Assembly: GCF_002112505.1 (NCBI RefSeq)
Contig: NZ_NEHW01000009.1
Span: 186,001 to 250,000 of the forward strand
DNA: 64,000 nucleotides
Direction of reading: 5' to 3'
Source of the DNA: Pseudomonas sp. R28(2017)
Lineage (GTDB): Bacteria > Pseudomonadota > Gammaproteobacteria > Pseudomonadales > Pseudomonadaceae
Under the pieces are notes generated by a model that was not told the origin of the DNA, did not search any database, and saw nothing but the letters and a program-made list of their open reading frames with translations. This document shows positions 1 to 7,894 of the stretch, in pieces (within the stretch, counting starts at the first letter, position 1; each line of letters begins with the position of its first letter). The position numbers and the translations under genes are program-made.

Positions 1-1
1 C

Positions 2-127
2 CACCTGCACCACTACGGCAAGGCCTTCAAGGTCGGGCGCAAGGTCGGCCACGCCACCCTGCGCTGCCCGGACATGGCCACCCTCGAGCGCAAGATTGCT
101 GAAGTAGAGGCTCTGATCAGCAACTGA
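2..127 (+). CDS. purK: N5-carboxyaminoimidazole ribonucleotide synthase, C-terminal end (partial)
   Basis: Only the last 41 codons are in the window; the gene enters from the left edge. The tail reads HLHHYGKAFKVGRKVGHAT, which is the conserved end of the PurK ATP-grasp family (YGK, R-x-GRKxGH). PurK converts AIR, ATP and bicarbonate to N5-CAIR in cytosolic purine synthesis, together with PurE. In pseudomonads purE and purK are neighbours, so purE is expected just outside the window. The stop codon is followed by a strong hairpin at 177-210. The family call rests on a short tail, but the motif is distinctive. Confidence 0.85.
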   Translation, partial: HLHHYGKAFKVGRKVGHATLRCPDMATLERKIAEVEALISN

Positions 128-176
128 TCGAGCGCCGGATCGAACTTCTGCAAGCAGCTTGCCCTCTGAACATGGC

Positions 177-210
177 AACACGCCAAAGCCCGTCTAGGCT
201 TTGGCGTGTT
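177..210 (+). terminator. Hairpin after purK, likely terminator
   Basis: A perfect 14-bp inverted repeat (arms 177-190 and 197-210, AACACGCCAAAGCC and its complement) encloses a 6-nt loop. It follows the purK stop by about 50 nt and ends 26 nt before the next start codon. The downstream T-run is weak (TTCC), so termination efficiency is uncertain. Confidence 0.6.
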
Positions 211-235
211 CCATCTTCACTTCAGAGGGACTGCC

Positions 236-481
236 ATGGGCATCATTGGAACCATCTTCATCGGCCTCATCGTCGGCCTGCTGGCCCGCTTCCTCAAGCC
301 GGGCGACGACAGCATGGGCTGGATCATGACCATTCTGCTGGGTATTGCCGGCTCCCTGCTCGCCACTTATGGCGGCCAGGCTCTGGGGATCTACCAGGCG
401 GGCCAGGCTGCTGGATTCATCGGTGCGCTGATCGGTGCGATCATCCTTCTGGTGATCTACGGATTCATCAAGAAACGCTGA
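236..481 (+). CDS. GlsB/YeaQ/YmgE-family stress-response membrane protein
   Basis: This is an 81-residue, strongly hydrophobic protein beginning MGIIGTIFIGLIVGLLARF. It has three predicted membrane segments (about 2-18, 29-47, 57-77), glycine-rich as is usual for the transglycosylase-associated (GlsB/YeaQ) family. Members are small inner-membrane proteins linked to general stress; no biochemical activity is established. The ATG at 236 follows AGAGGGA at a good spacing; a further in-frame start upstream (206) lies inside the purK terminator and is rejected. It stands alone between two hairpin-separated units. Confidence 0.85.
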   Translation: MGIIGTIFIGLIVGLLARFLKPGDDSMGWIMTILLGIAGSLLATYGGQALGIYQAGQAAGFIGALIGAIILLVIYGFIKKR

Positions 482-530
482 ATACTGGTTAGAATGCCCG
501 GCAATTCATCCCGAGTTGCCGAGCATTTTC

Positions 531-1064
531 ATGCGTGCCTTTTTTCTCATTCCGTTGCTTCTGGCCAGCACCCTGGCCCATGCCGAACTGCCCGAGACCG
601 ACTGGCTGGAGCTGATGCCCAAGTCGGACCAGAAGGCCCTCGAAGAGATGCCCGAAATCGATCACAACTCGCCGGAAGCCAATGGCACCTTCACTGCCAA
701 GGGCGGCCTGAAGCAGAGCAAAGGCCTGCCGGCGGTGATGTATTCGACCAAGACCGTGGCCACCATGAACGGCAAGGACATCCGCCTGGGTGGCTACCCG
801 GTGCCGCTGGAGAGCGATGCCAAGGGCAACAGCACCTTGTTCTTCCTGGTGCCTTACCCTGGCGCCTGCATCCACGTGCCGCCGCCGCCGCCCAACCAGT
901 TGGTACTGGTGCGTTATCCGAAGGGGTTGAAGATCGATGACATCTACACACCGCTGTGGGTCAGCGGCAAGCTGAAGGTGGAGAAGGTCAGCAACGACCT
1001 GGCCGATGCGGCCTATGCGCTGGATGCGGGGCAGGTGAGGGTGGTGGAAGACGCCGACCTCTGA
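531..1064 (+). CDS. Exported DUF3299-family protein
   Basis: The 177-residue protein starts with a signal peptide (MRAFFLIPLLLASTLAHA, cleavage after AHA). The mature part contains the block LGGYPVPLE and then VPYPGACIHVPPPPPNQ, the conserved GACIHVPPPPxNQ signature of DUF3299 proteins. The family is periplasmic and of unknown function; the Cys-His-Pro block suggests a metal or ligand site, which is inference. An in-frame TTG at 516 is possible, but the ATG at 531 gives a clean signal peptide. No strong ribosome binding site is visible. A REP pair follows directly. Confidence 0.8.
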   Translation: MRAFFLIPLLLASTLAHAELPETDWLELMPKSDQKALEEMPEIDHNSPEANGTFTAKGGLKQSKGLPAVMYSTKTVATMNGKDIRLGGYPVPLESDAKGNSTLFFLVPYPGACIHVPPPPPNQLVLVRYPKGLKIDDIYTPLWVSGKLKVEKVSNDLADAAYALDAGQVRVVEDADL

Positions 1065-1073
1065 TCGCCTGTG

Positions 1074-1168
1074 CCGGCCTCTTCGCGGGCAAGCCCTCTC
1101 CCACAGGATCTGCACGGTTCTGAATGCTGTGAAGTACCTGTGAGAGCGGGCTTGCCCGCGAAGAGGCT
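1074..1168. repeat. REP pair, class B (tail-facing)
   Basis: Two P. putida-type REP palindromes in inverted orientation (TTCGCGGGCAAGCCC... and ...GCGGGCTTGCCCGCGAA) are separated by about 40 nt of unrelated sequence. The left copy has a mutated arm (CCCTCTCCC for CCGCTCCC). The pair sits between two convergent genes (the DUF3299 gene and the mutarotase), as is usual for REPs. Confidence 0.85.
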
Positions 1169-1178
1169 GCCGCCAGGT

Positions 1179-2075
1179 TCAGATCTTTTCGCTGCCAATC
1201 CTGACCTGCAACGAATGGCTGGAGCCCGGCTTGAGTTCCACCACATCATCCCAGACATTCGCCGTTTCGATGCACAGCATTCGCTGCCAGCCATCATCGG
1301 CCATGTCTGCCAGCTCCTTGGCCCGCTCGGTCCAGGGGTTCCAGATCACCGCTGAACGCGACCCGCTGCAGGTCAGGATGATCCGCCGCTCCCAGTGCGG
1401 GTCGACAATGCTCAGCGTCTGCGGCGTACCCAGGTAGATCCGGTCGGTTTCCCCGGCAAACGCCAATGCACCCTGCTGCTTGCGCTGTTCCCAATCCGCC
1501 AGTGTCTCGATGTACTGCAGCCCCTCGACCCCTTCGACCCGCGCCTGGCGCACGTCGCTGACGGCGAAGTAACTGTGCAGCGCCTGGCTGATGGTCACGA
1601 GGCTGTTGCCCATGTTGCGGCTGTTCAGGGACACGGTGAGCTCGCAACCGAGCACGATCTGCAGCTTCAGCTCGACATCATGCGGCCAGCCCGGCAGATC
1701 GCCCTGGGCCTCCGGCAGCTCGAATTCGATGTACAGGTCATCGCCTTTTTCTTCGACGCCCAGCAGCTGCCAGTCACGCGTGCGCGCCAGGCCGTGGGCG
1801 GGCGCCTGCTCGCCACGGTACATGGCCTGCACCGATGCGGGGTTGCGCTGCAGGTTGCCAAACCACGGCCAGCACACCGGCACACCGGCACGTACCGATT
1901 TGCCCTGGCGGAAGATGGCCTGGTCGCTCAGCCACAGCAGCGGTGGTTCGCCAACACGTTGGTAGCTGAGAATCTGCGCGCCTTGCTGGGCGATCAGTAG
2001 TTCGGCGTGGCCGCTGCTGATGCGCCAGCAGTTGAGTTCGCCGTGTTGCTCGGATTCGACCTTGAAGGTAGCCAT
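1179..2075 (-). CDS. D-hexose-6-phosphate mutarotase (YeaD-like aldose epimerase)
   Basis: A 298-residue cytosolic protein of the galactose-mutarotase fold, glucose-6-phosphate 1-epimerase group. Family marks are HGLARTRDW (catalytic His region, about residues 89-97), RAGVPVCWPWFG and a late VIWNPWTERAKELADM stretch. It would interconvert alpha and beta anomers of hexose-6-phosphates. The ATG at 2075 is chosen because the family starts close to the first beta strands (MATFKVESEQ); a longer frame reaching 2126 adds 17 unconserved residues. It is transcribed away from the thioesterase gene start, with a 72-nt gap behind it. Confidence 0.85.
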   Translation of the reverse strand: MATFKVESEQHGELNCWRISSGHAELLIAQQGAQILSYQRVGEPPLLWLSDQAIFRQGKSVRAGVPVCWPWFGNLQRNPASVQAMYRGEQAPAHGLARTRDWQLLGVEEKGDDLYIEFELPEAQGDLPGWPHDVELKLQIVLGCELTVSLNSRNMGNSLVTISQALHSYFAVSDVRQARVEGVEGLQYIETLADWEQRKQQGALAFAGETDRIYLGTPQTLSIVDPHWERRIILTCSGSRSAVIWNPWTERAKELADMADDGWQRMLCIETANVWDDVVELKPGSSHSLQVRIGSEKI

Positions 2076-2147
2076 TGCGCTCGTCTCATTGATTGCCTGT
2101 GGGCCCTTGGACCCGATGACGTGCAATGAGTTTACCGCTCGCGAGGC

Positions 2148-2546
2148 TCAGCGACGAGGCACCGAGCGGGTGCGGCCGCTGCCGTCGATGGCGACGAACA
2201 CGAACGTCGCTTCGGTGACCTTGCGCCATTCGCTGGACAGCGGGTCGTCGCTCCACACCTCGACCATCATGCGGATCGAGCTGCGGCCGATTTCCAGGGT
2301 CTGGGTATAGAACGACAGCTGCGCGCCCACGGCCACCGGCACCAGGAATGCCATGCGGTCGATGGATACCGTGGCCACCCGGCCGCCCGCGACGCGGCTG
2401 GCCATGGCGGTGCCGGCCAGGTCCATCTGCGCGACCAGCCAGCCGCCGAAGATGTCGCCGAAGCCGTTGGTTTCGCGCGGTAGCGCGGTGATCTGCAAGG
2501 CCAGGTCGCCTTGCGGGATAGGATCTTCTTGTTCGAGCTCAATCAT
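2148..2546 (-). CDS. Acyl-CoA thioesterase, YciA type (hotdog fold)
   Basis: The 132-residue protein has the single hotdog domain of the YciA/Acot group. The conserved segment TNGFGDIFGGWLVAQMD (about residues 26-42) contains the motif NxxGDxFGGW with the catalytic Asp. The C-terminal ATFVFVAID strand is also typical. It hydrolyses acyl-CoA to free acid and CoA in the cytosol. The start at 2546 follows AGAGG and matches family length; 15 further in-frame codons upstream are not conserved. It lies upstream of the mutarotase on the same strand and may share its transcript. Confidence 0.88.
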   Translation of the reverse strand: MIELEQEDPIPQGDLALQITALPRETNGFGDIFGGWLVAQMDLAGTAMASRVAGGRVATVSIDRMAFLVPVAVGAQLSFYTQTLEIGRSSIRMMVEVWSDDPLSSEWRKVTEATFVFVAIDGSGRTRSVPRR

Positions 2547-2905
2547 GCGATGGGGCCTCTGACCCGTGACGCTTTCGTTGGTGTGGCTCAAGGCCGGGAA
2601 AACGATTCAGCTGACAACATACTACGCTGATTCCGCTTTGCTGGGCGGCCATAGGGAAACTCTGCGAAACCGTCTGACATCACGACCGGCGTTTTCGCAC
2701 AACTTCCCGCGGTTAAAGCAACCTTTTCCTACGAGCGGCCAGTATATATAGCCAATCGCTACGCGACGACCGCGCATTCATGAATATCTGTATGGATTTT
2801 GTATCGCTTTCAGCGCAGCTCGGCAATTTGCTATCTTCGCTCCTCGCCCCAATCCAGAAGCCGCGCAACAAGCGGCCTGCATGCCCTACAAGAGAACGAC
2901 GAGCG
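2547..2905. other. Intergenic region between divergent thioesterase and MHS transporter genes
   Basis: This 359-nt gap holds the promoters of two divergent genes. It is visibly more AT-rich than its surroundings, especially 2610-2870, with a TATATATA run at 2743-2750 that could serve as a -10 region for the transporter; no good -35 pairs with it. Short open frames inside it (for example from 2566) have no ribosome binding site or family resemblance and are not called as genes. Confidence 0.5.
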
Positions 2906-4195
2906 ATGACCTCCGTGCCGAGCAGTATCGAGCAGCCCTCGCGGCCGCTGACCCGCAGTGACTACAAGACCCTCTCACTGTCCGCGCTGGGCGGAGCCCT
3001 TGAGTTCTACGACTTCATCATCTTCGTGTTCTTCGCCACGGTGGTCGGCAAGCTGTTCTTCCCCGCCGACATGCCGGAATGGCTACGCCTGATGCAGACC
3101 TTCGGCATCTTCGCCGCCGGTTACCTGGCCCGGCCGCTGGGTGGCATCGTCATGGCCCACTTTGGTGACCTGCTCGGGCGCAAGAAGATGTTCACACTGA
3201 GCATCTTCATGATGGCCCTGCCGACCCTGATCATGGGCCTGCTGCCGACGTATGCACAGGTCGGCCTGTTGGCGCCGATCCTGTTGCTGCTGATGCGGGT
3301 GATCCAGGGCGCGGCCATCGGTGGTGAAGTGCCGGGCGCCTGGGTGTTCGTCTCCGAGCACGTGCCGGCGCGCAACACCGGCTACGCCTGCGGCACCCTG
3401 ACCGCCGGCCTGACGGCGGGCATCCTGCTCGGTTCGCTGGTGGCGACCCTGATCAACACCCTTTACAGCGCTGAAGAAGTGGCTGACTACGCCTGGCGGA
3501 TCCCGTTCCTGCTTGGCGGTGTGTTCGGCCTGTTCTCGGTGTACCTGCGCCGCTGGCTGCATGAAACCCCGGTGTTCGCCGAGATGCAGCAGCGCAAGGC
3601 CCTGGCCGAAGAGCTGCCGCTGCGCGCGGTGCTGCGTGACCACCGTGGCCCGATCATCCTGTCGATGCTGCTGACCTGGATGCTTTCAGCAGGCATCGTG
3701 GTGGTGATCCTGATGACCCCGGCACTGCTGCAGAGCCTCTACCACGTCAGCCCCACCGATTCGCTCAAGGCCAACAGCCTGGCGATCGTGCTGCTCAGCT
3801 TCGGCTGCATCGGTGCCGGCAGCCTGGCCGACCGCTTCGGGGCGGGCCGGGTGTTCGTGATCGGCAGCCTGCTGCTGCTGGCCAGTTCCTGGACCTTCTA
3901 CCACAGCCTGCCGACCCATCCTGAGCTGTTGTTCCCGCTGTATGCGGTGACCGGGTTGTGCGTGGGTGTCATCGGCGCTGTGCCATACGTGATGGTCAAG
4001 GCTTTCCCGGCGGTGGTGCGCTTCAGCGGGCTGTCGTTTTCCTACAACGTTGCCTACGCCATCTTCGGCGGCCTCACGCCGATGGTGGTGACGGCGCTGC
4101 TCAAGGTGAGCCCGATGGCGCCTGCCTACTACGTGGCAGGCCTGTGCGCCGTCGGTCTGGCCGTGGGCCTGTACCTGCTCGCCAACAAGCGCTGA
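2906..4195 (+). CDS. MFS transporter, metabolite:H+ symporter (MHS) family
   Basis: The 429-residue protein has 12 predicted membrane helices. The opening ALGGALEFYDFIIFVFFA and the loop-2/3 sequence GDLLGRKKMF are typical of the MHS group (KgtP, ProP, citrate and shikimate carriers). It is expected to import an organic acid or related solute with protons across the inner membrane; the substrate cannot be told from sequence. The ATG at 2906 follows AGAGAACGACGAG; the frame stays open 42 codons further upstream, but that part is not membrane protein-like. It stands alone, followed by a REP pair and the pst promoter. Confidence 0.85.
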   Translation: MTSVPSSIEQPSRPLTRSDYKTLSLSALGGALEFYDFIIFVFFATVVGKLFFPADMPEWLRLMQTFGIFAAGYLARPLGGIVMAHFGDLLGRKKMFTLSIFMMALPTLIMGLLPTYAQVGLLAPILLLLMRVIQGAAIGGEVPGAWVFVSEHVPARNTGYACGTLTAGLTAGILLGSLVATLINTLYSAEEVADYAWRIPFLLGGVFGLFSVYLRRWLHETPVFAEMQQRKALAEELPLRAVLRDHRGPIILSMLLTWMLSAGIVVVILMTPALLQSLYHVSPTDSLKANSLAIVLLSFGCIGAGSLADRFGAGRVFVIGSLLLLASSWTFYHSLPTHPELLFPLYAVTGLCVGVIGAVPYVMVKAFPAVVRFSGLSFSYNVAYAIFGGLTPMVVTALLKVSPMAPAYYVAGLCAVGLAVGLYLLANKR

Positions 4196-4213
4196 TCTGA
4201 CGGCTGGCATGAT

Positions 4214-4304
4214 CCCTGTGGGAGCGGGCGAGCCCGCGAAGCAGGCGCCGCGGTGCATGGCACGGGCTTCGCCCGTGTTCGCGGGCTAGCCCGCTCCCAC
4301 AGGG
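4214..4304. repeat. REP pair, class A (conserved inner stem)
   Basis: Two inverted REP palindromes (GTGGGAGCGGGCGAGCCCGCGAA and its mirror) enclose an inner segment with a 7-bp stem CACGGGC-TTC-GCCCGTG. It lies between the MHS transporter and the pstS promoter. The same layout recurs at 10484, 12482, 21661, 29540 and 59248. Confidence 0.9.
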
Positions 4305-4347
4305 ATGGGTGCTGGCTGCTGATTGGATGCCAGCAACTCATGATGGC

Positions 4348-4403
4348 CTTTCATCCATTTGTCACATTCAAGTCATATCGTATTCATGCGGCCTGCAGAT
4401 ACT
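4348..4403 (+). promoter_or_regulatory. pstS promoter with four PHO half-sites
   Basis: Four 7-bp elements repeat at an exact 11-bp period: CTTTCAT (4348), TTGTCAC (4359), AAGTCAT (4370) and TATTCAT (4381). This matches two tandem PHO boxes (consensus CTGTCAT, 4-nt gap, CTGTCAT). GATACT at 4398-4403 lies 10 nt after the last element, the spacing known for PhoB-dependent promoters. PhoB binding is inferred. Confidence 0.75.
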
Positions 4404-4450
4404 TGGCCCCGTTCCATCCAACACCCCCATATTCCTGCTAGGAGCAAGGC

Positions 4451-5449
4451 ATGAAACTGAAGCGTTTGATGGCGGCCCTCACCTTTGCCGCCGCTGGCGT
4501 TGCAGCCGCCAACGCGGTAGCCGCTGTCGACCCTGCGATCCCGACCTACACCAAGACCACCGGTGTGTCGGGCAACCTCTCCAGCGTCGGTTCCGACACC
4601 CTCGCGAACCTGATGACTCTGTGGGCCGAGGCCTACAAGAAGGAATATCCGAACGTAAACATCCAGATCCAGGCGGCCGGCTCCTCCACCGCGCCACCCG
4701 CGCTGACCGAAGGCACCGCCAACCTCGGCCCGATGAGCCGCAAGATGAAGGACGTCGAGCTGCAGGCCTTCGAGCAGAAGTACGGCTACAAGCCGACCGC
4801 CATCCCGGTCGCCGTCGACGCCCTGGCCGTGTTCGTGCACAAGGACAACCCGATCAAGGGCCTGACCATGGCCCAGGTCGATGCCATCTTCTCGTCCACC
4901 CGCCTGTGCGGCGCCAAAGCCGACGTCAAGACCTGGGGCGACCTGGGCGTGACCGGCGACCTGGCCAACAAGCCGGTTCAGCTGTTCGGCCGCAACTCGG
5001 TATCGGGTACCTACGGCTACTTCAAGGAAGAAGCCCTGTGCAAAGGCGACTTCAAGCCTAGCGTCAACGAACAGCCCGGCTCGGCTTCGGTCGTGCAGTC
5101 GATCAGCTCCTCGCTGAACGGCATCGGCTACTCGGGCATCGGCTACAAGACGGCCAGCGTCAAGACCGTGGCCCTGGCCAAGAAAGAAGGCGGCGAGTTC
5201 GTTGAAGACAACGAAACCAACGCCTTGAACGGCACCTACCCGCTGTCGCGCTTCCTGTACGTCTACGTCAACAAGGCGCCGAACAAGCCTCTAGCCCCGC
5301 TGGAAGCCGAGTTCGTCAAGCTGGTGCTGTCGCAAGCGGGCCAGCAGGTCGTGGTGAAGGATGGCTACATCCCGCTGCCAGCCAAAGTGGTCGACAAGAC
5401 CCTGGCTGACCTGGGCCTGTCCCACGCGGGTAACGTTGCAAAGAAGTAA
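4451..5449 (+). CDS. pstS: Phosphate ABC transporter, periplasmic substrate-binding protein
   Basis: The 332-residue precursor has a signal peptide (about residues 1-25, ending AVAAVD). The mature protein has the PstS fold marks: SVGSDTLANLMTLW near the start, AGSSTAPPAL, NLGPMSRKM, and FGRNSVSGTYGYF in the second lobe, which line the phosphate site. It captures phosphate in the periplasm for PstCAB. The ATG at 4451 follows AGGAGCAAGG. Four PHO half-sites lie about 50-100 nt upstream. A hairpin separates it from pstC, so pstS can be expressed in excess over the membrane parts. Confidence 0.96.
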   Translation: MKLKRLMAALTFAAAGVAAANAVAAVDPAIPTYTKTTGVSGNLSSVGSDTLANLMTLWAEAYKKEYPNVNIQIQAAGSSTAPPALTEGTANLGPMSRKMKDVELQAFEQKYGYKPTAIPVAVDALAVFVHKDNPIKGLTMAQVDAIFSSTRLCGAKADVKTWGDLGVTGDLANKPVQLFGRNSVSGTYGYFKEEALCKGDFKPSVNEQPGSASVVQSISSSLNGIGYSGIGYKTASVKTVALAKKEGGEFVEDNETNALNGTYPLSRFLYVYVNKAPNKPLAPLEAEFVKLVLSQAGQQVVVKDGYIPLPAKVVDKTLADLGLSHAGNVAKK

Positions 5450-5461
5450 CTGACTGAGGAT

Positions 5462-5488
5462 GAGGCCGGTGCTGATGCCCGGCCTCTT
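5462..5488 (+). terminator. Hairpin after pstS
   Basis: GAGGCCGG and CCGGCCTC (5462-5469, 5479-5486) form an 8-bp perfect stem with a 9-nt loop, 12 nt after the pstS stop. The downstream T-run is short (TTCC). It may be a partial terminator or an mRNA-stabilising end that keeps PstS levels above PstCAB. Confidence 0.55.
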
Positions 5489-5548
5489 CCACGACTTTCC
5501 AGTCCGGTGCCAGGGTTCCTGAGCGGCGGGCTTTTTTGCGTCAACTCA

Positions 5549-5582
5549 CTGTCATGTTTTTGTCATACGGGACCGCTAGGGT
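5549..5582 (+). promoter_or_regulatory. pstC PHO box and -10
   Basis: CTGTCAT, spacer GTTT, TTGTCAT (5549-5566) is a near-perfect PHO box. TAGGGT at 5577-5582 lies exactly 10 nt after it and would be the -10. The transcription start would then fall at about 5588-5590, on top of the apparent start codon. Confidence 0.8.
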
Positions 5583-5588
5583 GTGCGC

Positions 5589-7877
5589 ATGAATGATCTG
5601 GCCAATTCCACAATGACCCCAAACTCCCCTCCCGTGCGGATTGACTTCAATACGCCCGAGTTGCAACGCAAGCGCCGGATGCGCGCCCTCAAGGATCGCC
5701 TGACCCGCTGGTACGTACTGGTGGGCGGGCTGGCTGTATTGGCAGCCATTACGCTGATCTTCTTCTACCTGGCTTACGTGGTGCTGCCGCTGTTCCAGGG
5801 CGCCGAACTGACCAGCAAGAAGGCCCTGGAGCCGACCTGGCTGCAACAGGATGCCGGCAAGCCACTGATGATCGCCCTTGAAGAGCAGAACCTGGTCGGC
5901 ATGCGCGTTTCGGACAAGGGGCAGGCCATTTTCTTCGACACCAAGCGCGGTAACGAGCTCAGCCGTGTCGACTTGCCACTGCCGGCAGGCACCGAGGTCA
6001 CTTCAATCAGCGCCGACCAGCCGGGCAGCCCGCTGGTTGTGCTCGGTTTGTCCAATGGTCAGGCGCTGGTGTTCCACCACACCTACAAGATCACCTACCC
6101 GGACAACAAGAAGACCATCACCCCAGGCATCGACTACCCGTACGGCCAGTCGCCGTTCGTGCTCGATGAGCAGGGCCGCGCGCTTGAGCACGTGAGCGTT
6201 AACGTCAATGGCGATACCCTGGTGCTGGCCGGCTCCACGGGTGCGCACCTGCAGGTGGTCGAGCTGTCGCGTACGGAAAACATGCTGACCGGCGAGACCA
6301 GCACCGAGCAGAACCGCATCGAATTGCCGCAGATGACCGAAGTGGTGAAGAACATCTTCATCGACCCGCGCCAGCAGTGGCTGTACGTGATCAACGGGCG
6401 CGCCACTGCGGATGTCTTCAGCCTCCGCGACAAGAGCCTCAATGGCCGCTACAAGCTGGCCGAGAGTGCCGACACCGAAATCACCGCCACCGCCCAGCTG
6501 GTGGGTGGCATTTCGCTGATCATCGGTGACTCCAAGGGCGGCCTCGCCCAGTGGTTCATGGCCCGTGACCCGGATGGCGAGCAGCGCCTCAAGCAGATCC
6601 GTACCTTCCAGCTGGGCAAGGCGCCTATCGTCCAGATCGATGCCGAAGAGCGCCGCAAGGGCTTCATCGCCTTGGATAGCGACGGCAAGCTCGGCGTGTT
6701 CCACAGCACCGCGCACCGTACCCTGCTGGTCGAACAGGCCGCCGAAGGCCCAGGCATCCTGGCCCTGTCGCCACGCGCCAACCGCATCATCATCGAAGAA
6801 GGCGGCAAGCTGCTGCCGTTGAGCCTGCGCAACCCGCACCCGGAAATCTCCTTCAGCGCGCTGTGGGGCAAGGTCTGGTACGAAAACTACGACGAGCCCA
6901 AGTACGTCTGGCAGTCGACCGCCTCGAACACTGACTTCGAACCCAAGCTGAGCCTCTCGCCGCTGACCTTCGGTACCCTCAAGGCGGCGTTCTACGCGAT
7001 GATCCTGGCCGCCCCGCTGGCCATTGCCGCCGCCATCTACACCGCCTATTTCATGGCGCCGGGCATGCGCCGCAAGGTCAAGCCGGTGATCGAACTGATG
7101 GAAGCGATGCCGACGGTGATCCTCGGCTTCTTCGCCGGCCTGTTCCTCGCACCCTACCTGGAAGGCCACCTGCCAGGCGTGTTCAGCCTGTTCCTGATCA
7201 TGCCCATCGGTATCTTGCTCACGGGCTTCACCTGGAGCCGCCTGCCGGAGTCGATCCGCCTGCGTGTCCCGGATGGCTGGGAAGCGGCGATACTGATCCC
7301 GGTGATCCTCGCCATCGGCTGGTTTGCTCTGTCGGTCAGCCCGTACCTCGAAAGCTGGTTCTTCGGTGGCGACATGCGACTGTGGATCGAGCACACGCTC
7401 GGCCTGCGCTACGACCAGCGCAACGCCCTGGTGGTGGGTATTGCCATGGGCTTTGCGGTCATCCCGAACATCTACTCGATCGCCGAAGACGCCGTGTTCA
7501 GCGTGCCGCGCAGCCTGACCCTGGGCTCCCTGGCCCTGGGGGCAACGCCGTGGCAGACCCTGACCCGCGTGGTCATCCTCACCGCCAGCCCGGGTATCTT
7601 CTCGGCGCTGATGATCGGCATGGGGCGTGCGGTGGGCGAAACCATGATCGTGCTGATGGCCACCGGCAACACCCCGGTGATGGAACTGAACCTGTTCGAA
7701 GGCATGCGCACCCTGGCCGCCAACGTGGCGGTGGAAATGCCCGAATCGGAAGTCGGCGGCAGCCACTATCGTGTGCTGTTCCTCGCCGCCCTCGTGCTGC
7801 TGATGTTCACCTTCGTCATGAACACCTTGGCCGAGCTGATTCGCCAGCGTCTGCGCAAGAAATACTCGTCGCTTTGA
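5589..7877 (+). CDS. pstC: Phosphate ABC transporter permease PstC, long form
   Basis: At about 762 residues this is more than twice the length of enteric PstC. One membrane helix (about residues 37-60) is followed by a periplasmic region of roughly 390 residues with beta-propeller-like repeats, and then the permease domain, from about residue 455, with the EAA loop LGATPWQTLTRVV near residue 645. This long form is known in pseudomonads. It forms the phosphate channel with PstA. The ATG at 5589 has AGGGTG just upstream, but that sequence overlaps the predicted -10; the alternative in-frame ATG at 5613 has no ribosome binding site. It is followed 17 nt later by pstA. Confidence 0.93.
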   Translation: MNDLANSTMTPNSPPVRIDFNTPELQRKRRMRALKDRLTRWYVLVGGLAVLAAITLIFFYLAYVVLPLFQGAELTSKKALEPTWLQQDAGKPLMIALEEQNLVGMRVSDKGQAIFFDTKRGNELSRVDLPLPAGTEVTSISADQPGSPLVVLGLSNGQALVFHHTYKITYPDNKKTITPGIDYPYGQSPFVLDEQGRALEHVSVNVNGDTLVLAGSTGAHLQVVELSRTENMLTGETSTEQNRIELPQMTEVVKNIFIDPRQQWLYVINGRATADVFSLRDKSLNGRYKLAESADTEITATAQLVGGISLIIGDSKGGLAQWFMARDPDGEQRLKQIRTFQLGKAPIVQIDAEERRKGFIALDSDGKLGVFHSTAHRTLLVEQAAEGPGILALSPRANRIIIEEGGKLLPLSLRNPHPEISFSALWGKVWYENYDEPKYVWQSTASNTDFEPKLSLSPLTFGTLKAAFYAMILAAPLAIAAAIYTAYFMAPGMRRKVKPVIELMEAMPTVILGFFAGLFLAPYLEGHLPGVFSLFLIMPIGILLTGFTWSRLPESIRLRVPDGWEAAILIPVILAIGWFALSVSPYLESWFFGGDMRLWIEHTLGLRYDQRNALVVGIAMGFAVIPNIYSIAEDAVFSVPRSLTLGSLALGATPWQTLTRVVILTASPGIFSALMIGMGRAVGETMIVLMATGNTPVMELNLFEGMRTLAANVAVEMPESEVGGSHYRVLFLAALVLLMFTFVMNTLAELIRQRLRKKYSSL

Positions 7878-7894
7878 TAGAAAGGTAGCGATCC

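Noticed and set aside
1074..1168. Paired palindromes first considered as part of a CRISPR array
   Set aside because: Repeats are inverted, come in single pairs between genes and have no regular spacers; they are REP elements.
2566..2751. Small open frame in the gap upstream of the MHS transporter
   Set aside because: No Shine-Dalgarno sequence, no hydrophobic or conserved pattern, and it lies in an AT-rich promoter region.
6003..7766. Open frame of 587 codons opposite pstC (and a similar one opposite pstA)
   Set aside because: PstC and PstA are clear from motifs and operon context; the antisense frames have composition bias and no homology marks.
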